Assembly: GCA_013399855.1 (NCBI GenBank)
Contig: VXAY01006938.1
Span: 410,528-474,527 of the forward strand
DNA from: Oxyruncus cristatus
Lineage: Eukaryota; Chordata; Aves; Passeriformes; Cotingidae
Reading direction: 5' to 3'
DNA: 64,000 nucleotides
Part shown: positions 34,200-47,230 of the stretch, one piece after another
How positions within the stretch are numbered: the stretch's first letter is position 1
Layout: the number at the start of each line of letters is the position of its first letter
Translations under genes and position numbers: made by a program
The notes under the pieces: generated by a model
The model's database searches: none
Seen by the model: only the letters and a program-made list of their open reading frames with translations
What the model was told of the DNA's origin: nothing

Positions 34200-37100
34200 T
34201 TAAGACAACATGACTAATGAGAAATGGTTTAGTTTTGTTTTGATTGAGACAGAAGTCTGAAAAAGAGCTTTCCCAGTGAACTTACAATCTTTCATTTTTG
34301 AGAAATGCTTTTCTCCAGAACCACATACTGAATCAGCAGCTTGGGGATTATTTGGATTTCCTTGTTTGCAAGTCAGACTGGAGTGAGCATAGTATCATAT
34401 CCTCATCTGGAAGAAACAGATCAAAAAAAATTAAGAGAGAGATGATATTGCACAAACCCCAGATCTCGCAACCTGTAACACCTCTTGGTCTTTAAGTGAT
34501 TTCAAGGGGTGTTCACTTTATCTGTGTGCTTTTTATGAGCTCATTTTTATTAGCTTTGACGTTTAAATATGTGAATTAGGGAAAGCTCTTAAGAAAAAGG
34601 TAACAAAATCTATAACCTGATGGATAATAGGTAGGTGTTTTACCATTTTTTTTTTCAGTTAGATAGTATAGTTGCCTCACCTAGCAAAGAGAAAGTTTTC
34701 CTACTGGCAGGACAATTCTGGTATAGTTACATCTCTATAATTCACTGCAGGAAAATTTATTGCTGGACAGAATATGTCAGTGAAAAGTTAGATGTCTAAA
34801 ATGACAACAGGATGTTTAGAGCATATTAGTTCTACAAAAGAGGGCTTTAAACAGAGATGAAAACAAAGAGCTATTCTGTAGTTATTTGCCACAAACAAAT
34901 CCTTACTCCACAGCAAAACACCAGATAGCTTATTTGAAGTGACTTTTACTGTCTTTAATCTACCACCATTTTGGCTTATAGAAGTCATTTATTGCTCTCT
35001 TTCACAGTTAGCCATCTCTCATTTAACATGTGGTAAGAGTTTACAGGTGGACATTACAACAAAGTTGCAGGTGTGCTCTCAAGTTCACATTGTTGTCCAC
35101 TTTACAGGAAATGGTTGTTTTCTGATACCTTTAGTTCCTGGTGTAGACAAGCCAGAATGCAGTTTCCAGGCCCTCATAGTACACAAATATCCCAGGAGAG
35201 CACTGTGTACACAAGGAAGTTCCAAACAGAGCTAAAGGAGACAGTGGAATCACTTGGCCACTTCTGTAAAAAGTGGTTGCCAGTTAAAGGCACTTGCAAA
35301 AACTCTTATCTAGAAAGCTGCTGATGGAATAGAGTTAATGGCTATTGTTGAACCTGAAGAAGAAAGTGTGCACAGACCAGGAAGGGAGCCTTGTTAAGAA
35401 CAAGATCTTGGTGGTAAAAGTTCAGTCCTGGAGATTGAATGGAGATGGGTGACCCTTTTTTTTTATTGTTATTTTTTTTTGTGGATGATTGCAATTAAGG
35501 GACCTGAGGGAGAAACTTAGGGGAAAACCAGTAGCTCTGACACAGTGCTGAGGAAGAAATTAGAATGAGCAAGAAATGTTTATTTTGTACTCCAGGTGCC
35601 TGTGCAGTTTTGTTGCCAGTTGGCATCTCAGACTTAATAAGAGCAAGCTGGAAATGTGAGCTATAGAGCAGTCAAATTTTGTTGAGGTTGAGAAAGAAAA
35701 TAAGAGCCAGATGAGGGCTTATGTCTGATGCTATGCCAAAAGCCAAAAGACTATGTGAGCACTGAGGCAATCTCCTTCCTAGAGCTATAAATGGGTATGT
35801 GAAGTTTTTCAGTAGAGAAAAGGAAAGAAGAAAACAACTGAAAAACATGCCCATTGAACAAATGATGTTGCTAAAAGGACTATTCTCTTCTTCCCATAGA
35901 GTTGTGTTGTCTTTTATCCCAGAATGTCATGTTTCCAGAGGGACTGCATAGCAATGGCAGCCTTTTACCCTCCCTTTGTGCTGATGTAAGTAAATACTAT
36001 AGTGCACAGCAATAGAAAATTAGACACTGGCAATATGGAATATTATGTTGTATAGAGAACTGGTATGTGTTCCACGTCTTGTGAGATCAGAAACAAGTCC
36101 TTGGAGGAATCCCCTATTTATGGTAAGTAGTGGGAAAGTCTTTCTTAGGACTGTTGACGGTGAAAAAAACAAGCATCTGAAAAGCAGTGTTTTAACCACT
36201 TTCAAAAATGGGTAAGTGAGCCTTTGGGGGACTGTTCTAAAGAGGAATCAGCTGTAGCCGGTGCACAGTCTCAGTCCTACCAAAAGAAAGGCATAATAAG
36301 GCCAGACCCCAGTTGTTCATTGTGGAGTCACCGAATAAGCTTCCATTTTGTTGTGCTGTTTTCCTTGCTAAACCAGCACATTTCACTACTTCTCTAAAAT
36401 ATTTTTAAAGTGAAAAATTAACCAGCAGTGTTTGTCCCTCCATCTTATAAAGCAAAGGAACCTGAGAAGTATAAAGCTGATTTTTCACATTCTCTCAGTT
36501 TCTTTCCCCAGTTTTCCGCCACAATATGTGGGATCATATTCTTTTATATTCTGTACATGCTTGTAGTAAGCACAGTAGAGCTGTCTACAAACATGAACAA
36601 TTTTAGGTTTGTTTTTACAGTCTATGCCGTTCCTTCCTAAAGATTTGGTGATAAACAAGCTGAGTTAGAACGCTATTGCTACACATTCACAACTTCAGGA
36701 TCAAAAGATGCTGCTGATATACCTAAATTGTCAAAACACAGATATATAGAAAGCAGGAAACTGCACCCTACAGAAGATCATTGTTTGTTGCTACAATACA
36801 GTATAGTGTATGTTTTCAATGATTTATGAACAATCATTTAATCTGCCTTCCCAGCCCTCTGGACCTGAATTAGTCTCCTGATAGCTCTGATTAACTTGAC
36901 CCCCTTCAGTCATATAATGCTGGTTTTGCCTGTAGATAAGCAGCTTTTGGTTCGTTGTATTTGGACTGTTTCCCACAAGTGGTATAAATGTGTCCTTAAT
37001 GCTTCTTACAAGTTTGTTAATAAGATTAGAAGGATGATTGTAATATTTGTTGATTACTATCCAGTATACTGCTAATCCATTAGCGGTGAGGAAAGGGAAG

Positions 37101-40100
37101 TACACAGCATGGATTTGAGCATAAATCTCAAACAGTAGCACTGGTTAACTTTCAGCAGCTTATGTATTTTATTGTGCTCATTGCTAATTAAAATTCTTAC
37201 ATGGAAAGCTTACTTCACCCTAGGCTTGACCTGCCTCATATGATGCACTGAGGTGGCAGTTTCCTTGAATTAGGGTAGTTTGGGCATGTGACAAGTATTC
37301 TCTGATCACCTTCCTCGTTGTGAGTCTCTAATAACTAGCTAGCACGCAAGAAGAGTATTAACGTCCTTATTATGTTAGTCCTCCTGTGTGAAAACATGCT
37401 GGGTTTCAGTAGGAGGGAAATAAAGTTGGGGCTATTTCTAACCACAGAGATGCCTTCCCATCTGGCAAGCAATTCTTTAAATTTGTTCCTCTGCCCTTGC
37501 TTTCCTTTTCTTCTTTAGCTTTACTCCTTTATCCTCCCTTCCCCTTTTTTTCCTGTGAATCTTCCCTGACATCCTTTTTTGTAATACAAAGAGATTTTTA
37601 ACAAAGTGTATTTAACTAGATTTTGACTGGGATTTAGGAATGATCAGCTTACTTTTGTGGGAGCTGCAAGTGCTCAAATTCTTTCAAAAGTGGGTCCTCA
37701 AAAATTAACTTAAGATTTGGATCAAATGGTACCACCTGCCAAAAGGCAAAAAAGTAACAACAATAATGGGTTTGTTAGTGTTAAAACTCAGATTTTTTTT
37801 TTTCTACAGTTATAAAAATGTAATAGGGAAAACAGCAAAGGGTTGTTTCCCTTCAAGCCTACGAGCATCCCAGGATCCAGAGAGAAATGGCATTGATCTG
37901 GAGACACTTGCAGAAACGTAGCTACTTCTAGTCCTTCTTCATGGCACATCGAGGCCTCAGAAGCTCTATTGCCATTTCCTTAGGTTCTCTACTCAAAATT
38001 ACCCCAGACCATTTCTGGGTTCAAAGATACAAGTGTGGAGCACACCTAGCTCTGTGCAGCTGGTAACAATGGTGTCTCACTGGAAGATTCTAGCAGAAGC
38101 TCATGCACTCAGGGCAAAAAGGTATGTCAGGTCACAGATAGGCCTACAAAAAGGCCTAAACAACCCCAGTTCTGACATATATATTAGAAGATGAATTTCA
38201 ATGATTGGTGGAAGCAAACTTTTTCCAGTACAACATGAAAAGAAGGGTGACTGGGAGGTTTTTTTCCTTGGGCTCTAGGACAAAACCAAGTACTTCATTA
38301 AAGCCACAGCCTGGAAGATGAGTGAGCATAAAAATGTACCTCAACAGTCAGGGTGCCATTATTCAATCCATAAGTATATATCTTCCCCAACTTTGGGGCA
38401 GATGGGCAACAGTGTGAATCACCTGGGCCAACACCCGGAGAGAGTTACGCACAGTTATGCTCTGCTGATGTCAGTGGGAGTTTCTCTGGTATCTTCAGAG
38501 AAGCCTGGGCTTCGCTGCTCCTTAGCCTCACTTCACTCTTGAACATGCACAGCCTCGTCTTTCCCAGTGTACTAATGCCAGTCTATGTGCCTGGCACAGA
38601 ATTGTCCTTACTATACTGTACTGCTGAGCATAAGAACATAAGAGTAACCTCTGTGAATCTTCAGTAAAGATTCAATAAAAATTTCAGATCGAAGGGAATT
38701 GAATTACTGAGCCTCTGCTCTACATCATGTAGACAATCAATGACTCTATTGCTGCTAGATTAGACATCAGCAATCACTCCTTGGTATTCACTTAATTTCA
38801 AGGAGGAAACTTCTTATTTATGTTTAAATGATGCAAGAGCAATCTGTTTTTTCATTAAGGCTTGCACCCAATTTCCATTTTCAAGACTTAACTTGGCTCC
38901 TGAAAAAAAATACCCAATACAATAAGATTTCAATCTACACTTCAGAGGTAGAGCAAAACAAGATTTTTTCTTTAAAATATGATGAGGTCTTCACACACTG
39001 TCAACTCTAAGATCAGATTTGCTATAAAAATGCTAAAATAAAGATGGAATAATAAATTCCTGAACACTGCCTAAAGACAACAGAGAATGTTTTCTCTACA
39101 TACTTGATTAGCAAAGATTTTGTGACAAATGAAAACAACCAATTATTTGAATTGTCTTTGAGCCAATATGACTTTGTTTAGCAAGGGCTCTATGAAAACA
39201 TTAGTTTAACTTCATATGATTGTGGGAAGCTGGAAGAATCCACAGGTGCAGGGTTTTCTTTTCTTGAAGGAATTTTTCAGAGGAATGTACAGAATTCCTA
39301 AACTAAAAAGATGCAGACTTATGACATTTCTATTATTCTTTGCTTTGTAAGATTAGTTTTATGTATTTCTCTTTTCTTTTATATTTAGAGCACCAACAAA
39401 ATATATAGAACAGAAAGAGGTGTTAAATCACGGTTTTTTTCAATGAACAGCATACACTGGAACTTTTCTGACCCTGGAATGCATACGAGCTAGTTTAGTT
39501 AATGATCAGATTCACTGCCCCAAATAAATTGTGGGTCAGTCCATTATACTTATTAACAACCACTAGATGTCACCGTGTCTCTACAAATATAGCTAAGGTG
39601 GGCTTGAGAATGTATTAAGGAACTAAATCAGTTGCATATAATACATACCATTATTGTGGCTTTTTATAGAACTGTCAGGTTGCTAATTCTCCTATATGTA
39701 TGAAATGTCTAAAAAACCCAAAGTAATGAACAGCTAATGATAGGAAAACAAGCGGTCAACTAGGAGAATGCCTAGGAAAAGACACCCCATCTGCTTTTTG
39801 TGCAATCTGTAACTGGAATTGCTGGCATTAGCATGGGTGTGGTTTATTTTATATTTCTTGCACTGGCTACAAAAAAAAGGAGAGAAAGAAAGACTACCAC
39901 ACATTTTGTCCAACCTCTGCAAGTATTGTGTTATTAGAGCCTCGTACCTTACTGAAGTTAGAGGCTGTTCTCCTTAAAAGATTCCTAGTAGATATAAATA
40001 TCAACCTCAGCATGGAATTCAACCTGTAAACAACATGTGCTCCGGAAGGAAGTCCTTTCTTCAGTGAATATTTTAAAAAGATTGATTATGGCACACAACA

Positions 40101-41840
40101 GCTCAAAACTCTGGTTTCCAACCCTTAGTTTCACCAACAGCTTCACTCTGATCAAGAAAGCAAAGCCCAGGATGACTTTCAGTTTCTGTACAGACCATAT
40201 TACTCCCCCTGAATACTTCAAGTATTTCGATTTCACGAGACAGAGTGTTGTTGTCAGTGAGAGTTACCATGCCCTACTTGCACAACTGACCTCAACAGCA
40301 GCAGCCCATTCTGGAGCTGAGCTGTGCTGAGCTCCTGCTGGCAAGGGCTGAGGGGTTGTTGCAGGACTGACAGCAGGAAAAGCAGAGGCAGAAAGAGGTG
40401 CTGCTGTCAGGGGAAGAAGGAACCTGGATCCTACTCAACAGAATATTTTAAAGTCTCACTGGATAGGCCAAGCATGTGAGTGGCCTCTCACAGTCTTTTT
40501 CCATAAGATTCTGCCATGTGTTACTGTCGTGAGCTGCACATAGGGAAGGCTCAGAAGAAACACGTGGTGATACTCTCTTGGCATCTGTGGACTTAACACC
40601 AACATAAGTAAAAAGTACTGAGACTGGCAGATTCTCCTGAGGATATGAGACGCAGCATTTCTTTAGTCTTGCCTCTATGGTTATCACAGAGCAAGGACAG
40701 AAAGTGTTGGTGAAGTGCTTTTTTATTGGGGGGAGGGGTGTCAAATTCATGTGATACATTCAACTATCTGAAGCATTTATGAAATATACAGGCAGCTGTT
40801 GTTATCAAGTACAATATTCTGATTGATCAGTCTCAGCAGGAGAGGCAAGAAGGTCAATGTCCTGATGAAAATACAGGAGAGAAGTACTGGCTTAGTGGCA
40901 GCCATATATATTTTGTCCTCTAAAGTCTGAATATGCATTAGAAAAATTCCCTAGTGAAGACCTGAAGCAACTATGCAGTTAACTCTGCCTTTGTGAGTCT
41001 GCTGATGCCTAAGCAGTTGCAACGACTGGGTACTTGAGACTGCAACTAGAATTGCCTGAAACTTTGGCTTTCGTACTCCAAAACATGGAATATTTCCACT
41101 CTGATCTGGAACAGAAACCACAGACATTGTCAGCCCCTTGACAGACTTTTTCAGTCTTCTCTCTTTGGTTTTGTTTTCGTTTTTGTGTTTGTTTTTGTTT
41201 TTTTCAAAAGGCAAGCAAGCTGACATCTCCTGGAGACACCACAGCAGGTGTCCACCCCAGCTCTGCAGCTGGGCACAGCACTCCATTCTGTGGCAGAGAG
41301 CCCAAGACACTCGAAAGCCCCCATCTGTATCCTGGCTTCTCAGCTCCTGAACCCAGCCCCAGCAGCCTAAGAACTGTAGTGTCTACGTTTGACACCCAGT
41401 CCTCTGCTGAGAAGAGGGGAAGACTTGTGATACCCTGCTTGAACTGTATGTCCCAGAGCTCCTGTGCTCCGTGTTACAGCCTGGGAGGTCAGCAAGAAGG
41501 GAATCCCCCAGCTGCACAGGCAGGGGACTTGAAATCTGAGGGTCTTTAACCATCAGCTAGCCTGAAGAGCAGACTCACTTGTGCCTTGCATATCCTGTAA
41601 GCACAGAGTAAATCTACATGGGGGCCACTGCCAGTCTGCCATTAGCCAAAATGGCAAATAAGCCCCTGTCAAAATTTAAGTTTGATCTCTCAAGCCCCAA
41701 ATCAGGTCTATACCTGTGGAACCCAGATTTATGAAGAACTGCTCTCTGAAGTGCTTCTTCCCAAGATTATAATGGCAACGTTCTCATCCTCCTTCTTGAC
41801 ACCAGGCAGAGCTCCGTGGTGTTTGGCCCTTCCCTTTTCC
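34200..41840. other. Non-genic AT-rich stretch
   Basis: No gene is recognised in 7.6 kb. Weak items are an 83-bp minus-strand segment (37653-37735) with canonical splice sites at both ends, a 105-codon minus-strand frame at 36824-37141 that I do not recognise, and a one-mismatch CTCF-like core at 39560-39573 whose mismatch hits a conserved G. SLC30A6, expected here by mammalian synteny, was not seen. Confidence 0.5.
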
Positions 41841-41843
41841 CAG

Positions 41844-42416
41844 TGTAATGGTTTTGATTCTAGGCCTTCCTTGGTAAACAGATTGTAACCAAGGAAGTGG
41901 ATATGTTCCCAGTATTCCATATTTACGTAAGCAAGGATTTAAATAAGAAGGGAGAGAAGCCTCTCTCCCTCTTCTTTTCCGGTGGTCTGAAGGCACAGGT
42001 TCTCTGCTGTCGGTCCTACTCGTGTGGAGGACTGAGGCCTAGTGAGGCCTTGTAGGCCTTGGGAGGTGGCAGGTGCCGGTGGTCATTTGGCATGATTCTG
42101 CTATCTCAAGGAAAATAGTAAGCTTTTCTTTTACTACCTCTTTATTGGTTGCTCCTGAGTTTTGATTGTGCATATCTGTTTTGTTTTTTTTTTTCCTTTC
42201 CCTTTTCCCTATCCCTTCAGGGAGGGGTATTCGGGGTCCCTTTTTTATTATGTACATAGTATTCTAGCTGTATTTAGATGTAAATACATATTTATATATT
42301 TATACTGCTTTGGTTTGGTCATTTCAGTGTTTTCGGTAACATTTTGCCTTCGGAGCGGAGGGGGCTGTTACTGTGAGTTCAGGCATTTGGCAGGGAGCCA
42401 GGTCTGAACTATCACA
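41844..42416 (+). mobile_element. Solo LTR of an endogenous retrovirus (ERVL-like), 573 bp, with target-site duplication
   Basis: The element begins TGTAATGG and ends TATCACA (TG...CA ends). It is flanked by identical 5-bp direct repeats CCCAG at 41839-41843 and 42417-42421. A TATA-like ATTTAAATAAG lies near 41938, which supports plus orientation. The 3' part is T-rich and followed by a GC-richer end. No internal retroviral genes or second LTR are present, so it is a solo LTR left by LTR-LTR recombination. A 5-bp duplication is typical of class III (ERVL) elements. The exact duplication suggests a relatively recent insertion. Confidence 0.85.
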
Positions 42417-42421
42417 CCCAG

Positions 42422-45400
42422 CCAGGTTTTGCAGGGGTGGAAATGAGATGAGCAGTCCTGTTGCTACCAGGATGGGGTCTGTAATACTGTAATGCTGAGC
42501 AATGGGCCTTGCTTGCTCTCAGCAGAAACTGTCGTCAGCTGCTGTAGCCCAGATGCAGGGCTGTGATGACTGCAAGCAATTAGGGGGTTTTCTTCTTGTC
42601 AAGTGCTCCCTTCTGCAAACCGCCTTTCTGTTCACAAACTGTAAACTTTGGGTCTTCAACTCCTTCCAACTCAACTCATTTTAAGCTTTGCCAGGGTTGG
42701 CCAGAGCTCTAGACCTTTGAGATGCAAATTCCTGAATCGCCCTTTACATGAATTGTCAGAAAGGAAATACAACTGTGATTTGGAAAAAGGTTATTGAAAC
42801 CAAACTGTTTCCAAAGAATATATTGATTTTGACAGGTCAGCATTTTCCAGTGGCATTACATTTTGTCCTCGAATTCCTGAACAGCTCCAGTTAGGTCTCT
42901 GTTCTGGTTCAGAGACAGCAATGAGATCATCCAGTCAGCAGACCCAGTTTTGTAAAAGTTCCTTTCTCAAGCTGTGAGTTTCTGCTTTGTGAGAGGTCTC
43001 TCTACTACCTTAAAGTGCAGTTTACATTTCAAATTTCTCTTTCTTGAAGGGAAAAATCACAGAATGCTGAGAAAGAGGAACACCAGAGGCATATGTTTAT
43101 AATGAGATCATTCTTTCAAATGCAACCAGCTGCAAGTGTTGATGACATTTTTGGAAAGGATGGTTAAAGTGATCACCTTAAGCCAAGTAAAAAGAAATCA
43201 GGGTGTTTATACACTCCCGCCTCCATTCTGCAAATAGAGAAGGAACATGTGTGAATGTATGTCTCTTGGTTGAAGGCACATTGGTGCTATAGGGTGGAAA
43301 TGACAGAACTAACAGGAATTTGCGGACATGTAACTCACATGCTGTTATTAAACTGTCATATGGCCAAATACCCATCAGTTAGAGACACTTGCACTATTGC
43401 TAAGAGGGATCTTCACCAGGAGCACCTCTCTTCAAATATTTAGAATCCCTGTGTGCAGGATTACCTCTGAGGTCTTACTTGGTTTACCATCTTACACATA
43501 CTTTTATCAGCTATGTTTGTTTTCTATCCCACTACTGTAATTTTTAGTGATGTGGCACAGACTATATCCAGTTTCCTACCCCAAAATTCTTTTTTTCATA
43601 GGCTAATGTCAGAGTGTTCTCTGATTTTATTTTTTTTATATGTAACCATTTTGAATTGCGGTACCAGACATATACTATGATTTTGGCATGGCAGTCGTTA
43701 GTGCTCAGATCATCACCAAGAGCCTTCATGCAGTGGTTCTCAGATTATGTTGGTTTGCACCAAGTGGAGTGTCAGAATTATATTAAGTGTTCCCTGTTTC
43801 AAAAAGGCCTGTGGGTGATACTTTTGAATCAGCAAGATCCATCAGTAATAATGTTTCAATCCTTTACATTTCAAGTGACTGATAAATTCAGTCACCACGA
43901 TCCAAATTGGCCTCAGAAGTGCTTGGTTCAAGACAAAACAAAATGTAATGGGACTTGCTTTTCAAGGCTGTTTCTGATTTTCCTCCTTGCCAATGAAATA
44001 AGAAGTTGACCAGAGGGGGAGAGACAAACCATTCTGGAAATATCAATCAGGAATTCGATACCATCAAACTTCACCTGGTTAGCACTTAGATTTACCTTCA
44101 AAGTGAGACTGAATAGTCATAATGCAGATGCGGTCCCAAAACTTTACAGTCCACTTTTAAGCGACATTAAACACCGTGACAGTTGTTGAAGTCCACTATG
44201 AGCCAAGGAAACTTGTTAAAACATGCATACTTTTGATCACTTGAGACAATAAATAAAGAGAATAGCAAGCACCCTAGACATGGGCCTTTAGGTGAGTCGA
44301 ATTGAAAATACTTACATTTATTGATCCTATAGTGAACTTTACTGAATTGCAGATAGACAGGGTTACCTTGCACCATTTGTAAGATGCAGTAGTGGCACAA
44401 CTCCTGGTGGATCAGGCACTTCCAGGCCTACCCTTCAATCAGGCCTGAAGAAAATAGTTGAGAATGAGAGTTCTCTTTCTCTGGCCTTTTGTACACAGAC
44501 ATAAGATTTGTTCTGAGCTTCATAGTTACACTTGGGTCCATCTGCCAAGCTCTATGTTACAGGGATTTACCACAAACTTCTTTACAGGTCACTGAGGACT
44601 CTCTAAAATACATAGCATGTGGGCAGCTTATTACTGAAGTTTTACGTGACTCATGCAAATAAAATCGAAGAATAACAATATCTCTTGAACTCAATAAACC
44701 TAGAGGACTTTTAGATACAGTTAAAATAGTGCACAAGCCAGAAGCATTATTAAAACTGACTCATCTTAGGACTGTTTTAGCCTGAGAAGCTTGCAGCTGG
44801 TTTATGTCAAGGTTAGTGTGGCTGCAACATCCTGATGAAACCAATTTAAGCCTCCCTTATTCATTTTTCTACTGTGTTATAGCTGTCATCAGTATATAGA
44901 CCCAGAGTTAACCTCAAGGATATCTTTGAAAAATAAAGGTAAACTTGAGTTTATAGGTTTTGGTTAAACAGATAAAAACCCCTGTAAAATACTGGGAGCT
45001 ATCTAGATCTTCGGCTCAACGTAAATTCAGAGGATTGCCATAGAAACAAGTGCCTATTTTTCATACGGGAAGAAACTAATGAATTACAACAGTGAGTTAA
45101 ATAATTTAGAGGATGAGTAGGGATGGGTGCTTAACTCTCAGGCAGCAAGTTTGTTCTATTTATAGCACAGTTTCCTTTTTTTTTTTTCTCCTTCTCTCTG
45201 TATGCATTTTAATAATTTACTTATTCACTAATAAAGTATTCAGTGAGCTTAGTAAGTTCAGTGCCCTGTTCTATACCCTTGAAAATGTGAGTTCAGGAGA
45301 CTTCCTTCTGAGGTCAAATGAAGAGGGTGCATCAATTTGAGGGCAAAGGCAGTGATGCTGACATGATGGCATGTATGAGCAGTTCTGTGACCGATTTAGC

Positions 45401-46435
45401 AAATGTAGTGTGATGACACCATTGCATGACTGACAGTTTCGTTGCAGAATCTGAAATGATGCCACACAATTATCCTTCTGCCTAGAAATAAAAGGCAAGT
45501 TGAATGTTGATCCAGTTAAATAGTTCCTGGAAGGGAATATTTCACTTGAAGAAAGAGCAGTTGCAATGCAGAGGATCCCATCTGAATGAGACAATGCATT
45601 GCTGGGTGCATGATGTCTTGGTTGAAAACAGGACATGGGCAAAATCTCTCATCATATTTGAAAGGGGCACATAAAGACCAACTATTATGTCCAGGTATTC
45701 AGGCAAGTGAGAAAGCAGCAACAAGGTGCCAAAAGCAATGACAATTTTGGGGAGCAGCAAGTCTCCAAAATATTTATTTCAATAGTAGTTGATTAAAAGA
45801 AAAAAAAGGTGCAACTATATAAAAATGAGAACTCTGACTGGGAAAAAATATCTAAAAGGGGCAACTAAAGACTAAATGTTTCCAATTAACATGAAGACTC
45901 TTTATAGACAGTATATCAAAGGCTCAGAAGGATGGCAGGATTTATACCACACAGACTTCAGATGTATCAGCACACTCCACCCTGAGCCCAGCAAATCAAC
46001 TGACATGATTTAATGTCAGGTTAATGGAAGGTGTTTGAAGTAAGAAGTCAGGCTTTCAAATATCTGAGGCTACATTGAAAGGAAGAAAATGGAAAACAAT
46101 ATAAAAACTGGCAGGTTAAATATAAATACATATGAAGGCAGGTTGGAAAATGTTTGAGGAACAACTCAAAAAAAAGACATAAAATGTCCTGGAGATTCCT
46201 TTTCAAATAGGTGAAGAATAAAAAAGGCAGCCAGAAAATTGGCAGAGCAACTGATGGCCAAGCATAAAAGAGAGTACTCAGAAAACATAAGGTCAGAGCA
46301 GAAACAGCAAGAAAAAATTTTGTAGACGTGCTTTCTTTGGAGACTTTGGGAACACTTCCCCATCAGACTCCTCATTCCTAGTGGATGAATCTGAGAATGT
46401 GTCATGAAATGAATTGTCAGTGAAAGTGGAACTAT
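42422..46435. other. Non-genic stretch between solo LTR and L3/CR1-like LINE
   Basis: Four kilobases without recognised exon or RNA gene. The longest open frames (43614-44009 plus and 45271-45642 minus) have no recognisable motif and are of a length expected by chance at this base composition. Sequence from about 46080 may already belong to the LINE that follows. Confidence 0.5.
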
Positions 46436-47230
46436 CAACAAAGTGAATAGTAACAGAGCACCGTACCCAGATGTAGTACAGAGCAGAATTGTAAAGAATT
46501 GCAAGCTGAAATAGCTGAACTATTAACTGTTACATATACATGTTTATAATCACCAGTTGAAAGGAGTTTCTTAAATTTATCAGAAAAAAGTATTCAAAAC
46601 CATTGAAAACACCAGCTAAAGAGGCAAAAACGGTGCTAGAGAATATAATCAATGAGCTGGAAAAGGGGTTAAACAGTGAAGTGGAAAAATTTGCTGATGC
46701 TACTGTATTGTTGAAGGTGATCAAAATGAAAGCTGATGGTGAAGGTTTGCAGGAGATGCCTATGATGTTGAGGCAGTAATAGAACAACAAATGAAACTGA
46801 GTGCATAAATGTGAAGTAATGCCTGCAGGAGAGATAATCTCATATACATGTTGGATTCAGAAATAGTTTCTGTCACTCCGGAGAGAGGTTTTGAAAGGTA
46901 TCTTTACTAATGAAAAATTAAGCTGCTAAAATGCTGGAAATTATTTGGAAAAGGGTATGGCATGAATCCATAGTGGACCCAGAGCTTGAAAACTGTGCAC
47001 TTCCAGTGCTGTCATCTCAAAAGTCTATAGTAAAAGTAGAAAAGATAAAGACAAGGACAAGAAGGACCATCGAAGCCAGACAATGGCTTCCCTGAGGGGA
47101 AGAGCGCACAGCCCAGGAAACAATGAAGGGATGCTGCAGTAGACTTCTGCAAAGAGAGTAGCAATGAAAAGATACGTTGGAGGTAGTTGTCTCCTGCCTT
47201 TTCTAATATAAGAACTATGGATATCAAACA
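46436..47230 (+). mobile_element. Ancient CR1/L3-like LINE reverse transcriptase remnant
   Basis: Plus-strand blocks follow the order of a CR1/L3 RT: KVNSNRAPYPDVVQSRIVK (parallel to the KSPGPD region), then INELEKG and VEKFADAT (the FADD catalytic block, second Asp lost), HKCEVMPAGE (the KCxVM/LHxG block), and VDPELENCALPVL with TRTRRTIEARQWLP (parallel to VRPHLEYC...RRATKMI). Frames are broken throughout. It is distinct from the younger avian CR1 copies elsewhere in the window. Confidence 0.6.

Noticed and set aside
36824..37141. 105-codon minus-strand frame with natural-looking composition
   Set aside because: A stop lies directly upstream, the phase does not join the nearby candidate exon at 37653-37735, and I recognise no family.
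39560..39573. CTCF-like core CCACTAGATGTCAC
   Set aside because: The single mismatch hits a highly conserved G of the GGC core, so binding is doubtful.
40196..40330. Plus-strand frame with FKYFDFTRQS, faintly like the C-terminal LRR of NLRC4
   Set aside because: The resemblance is limited to a few residues, with no splice sites of note and no collinear neighbours.
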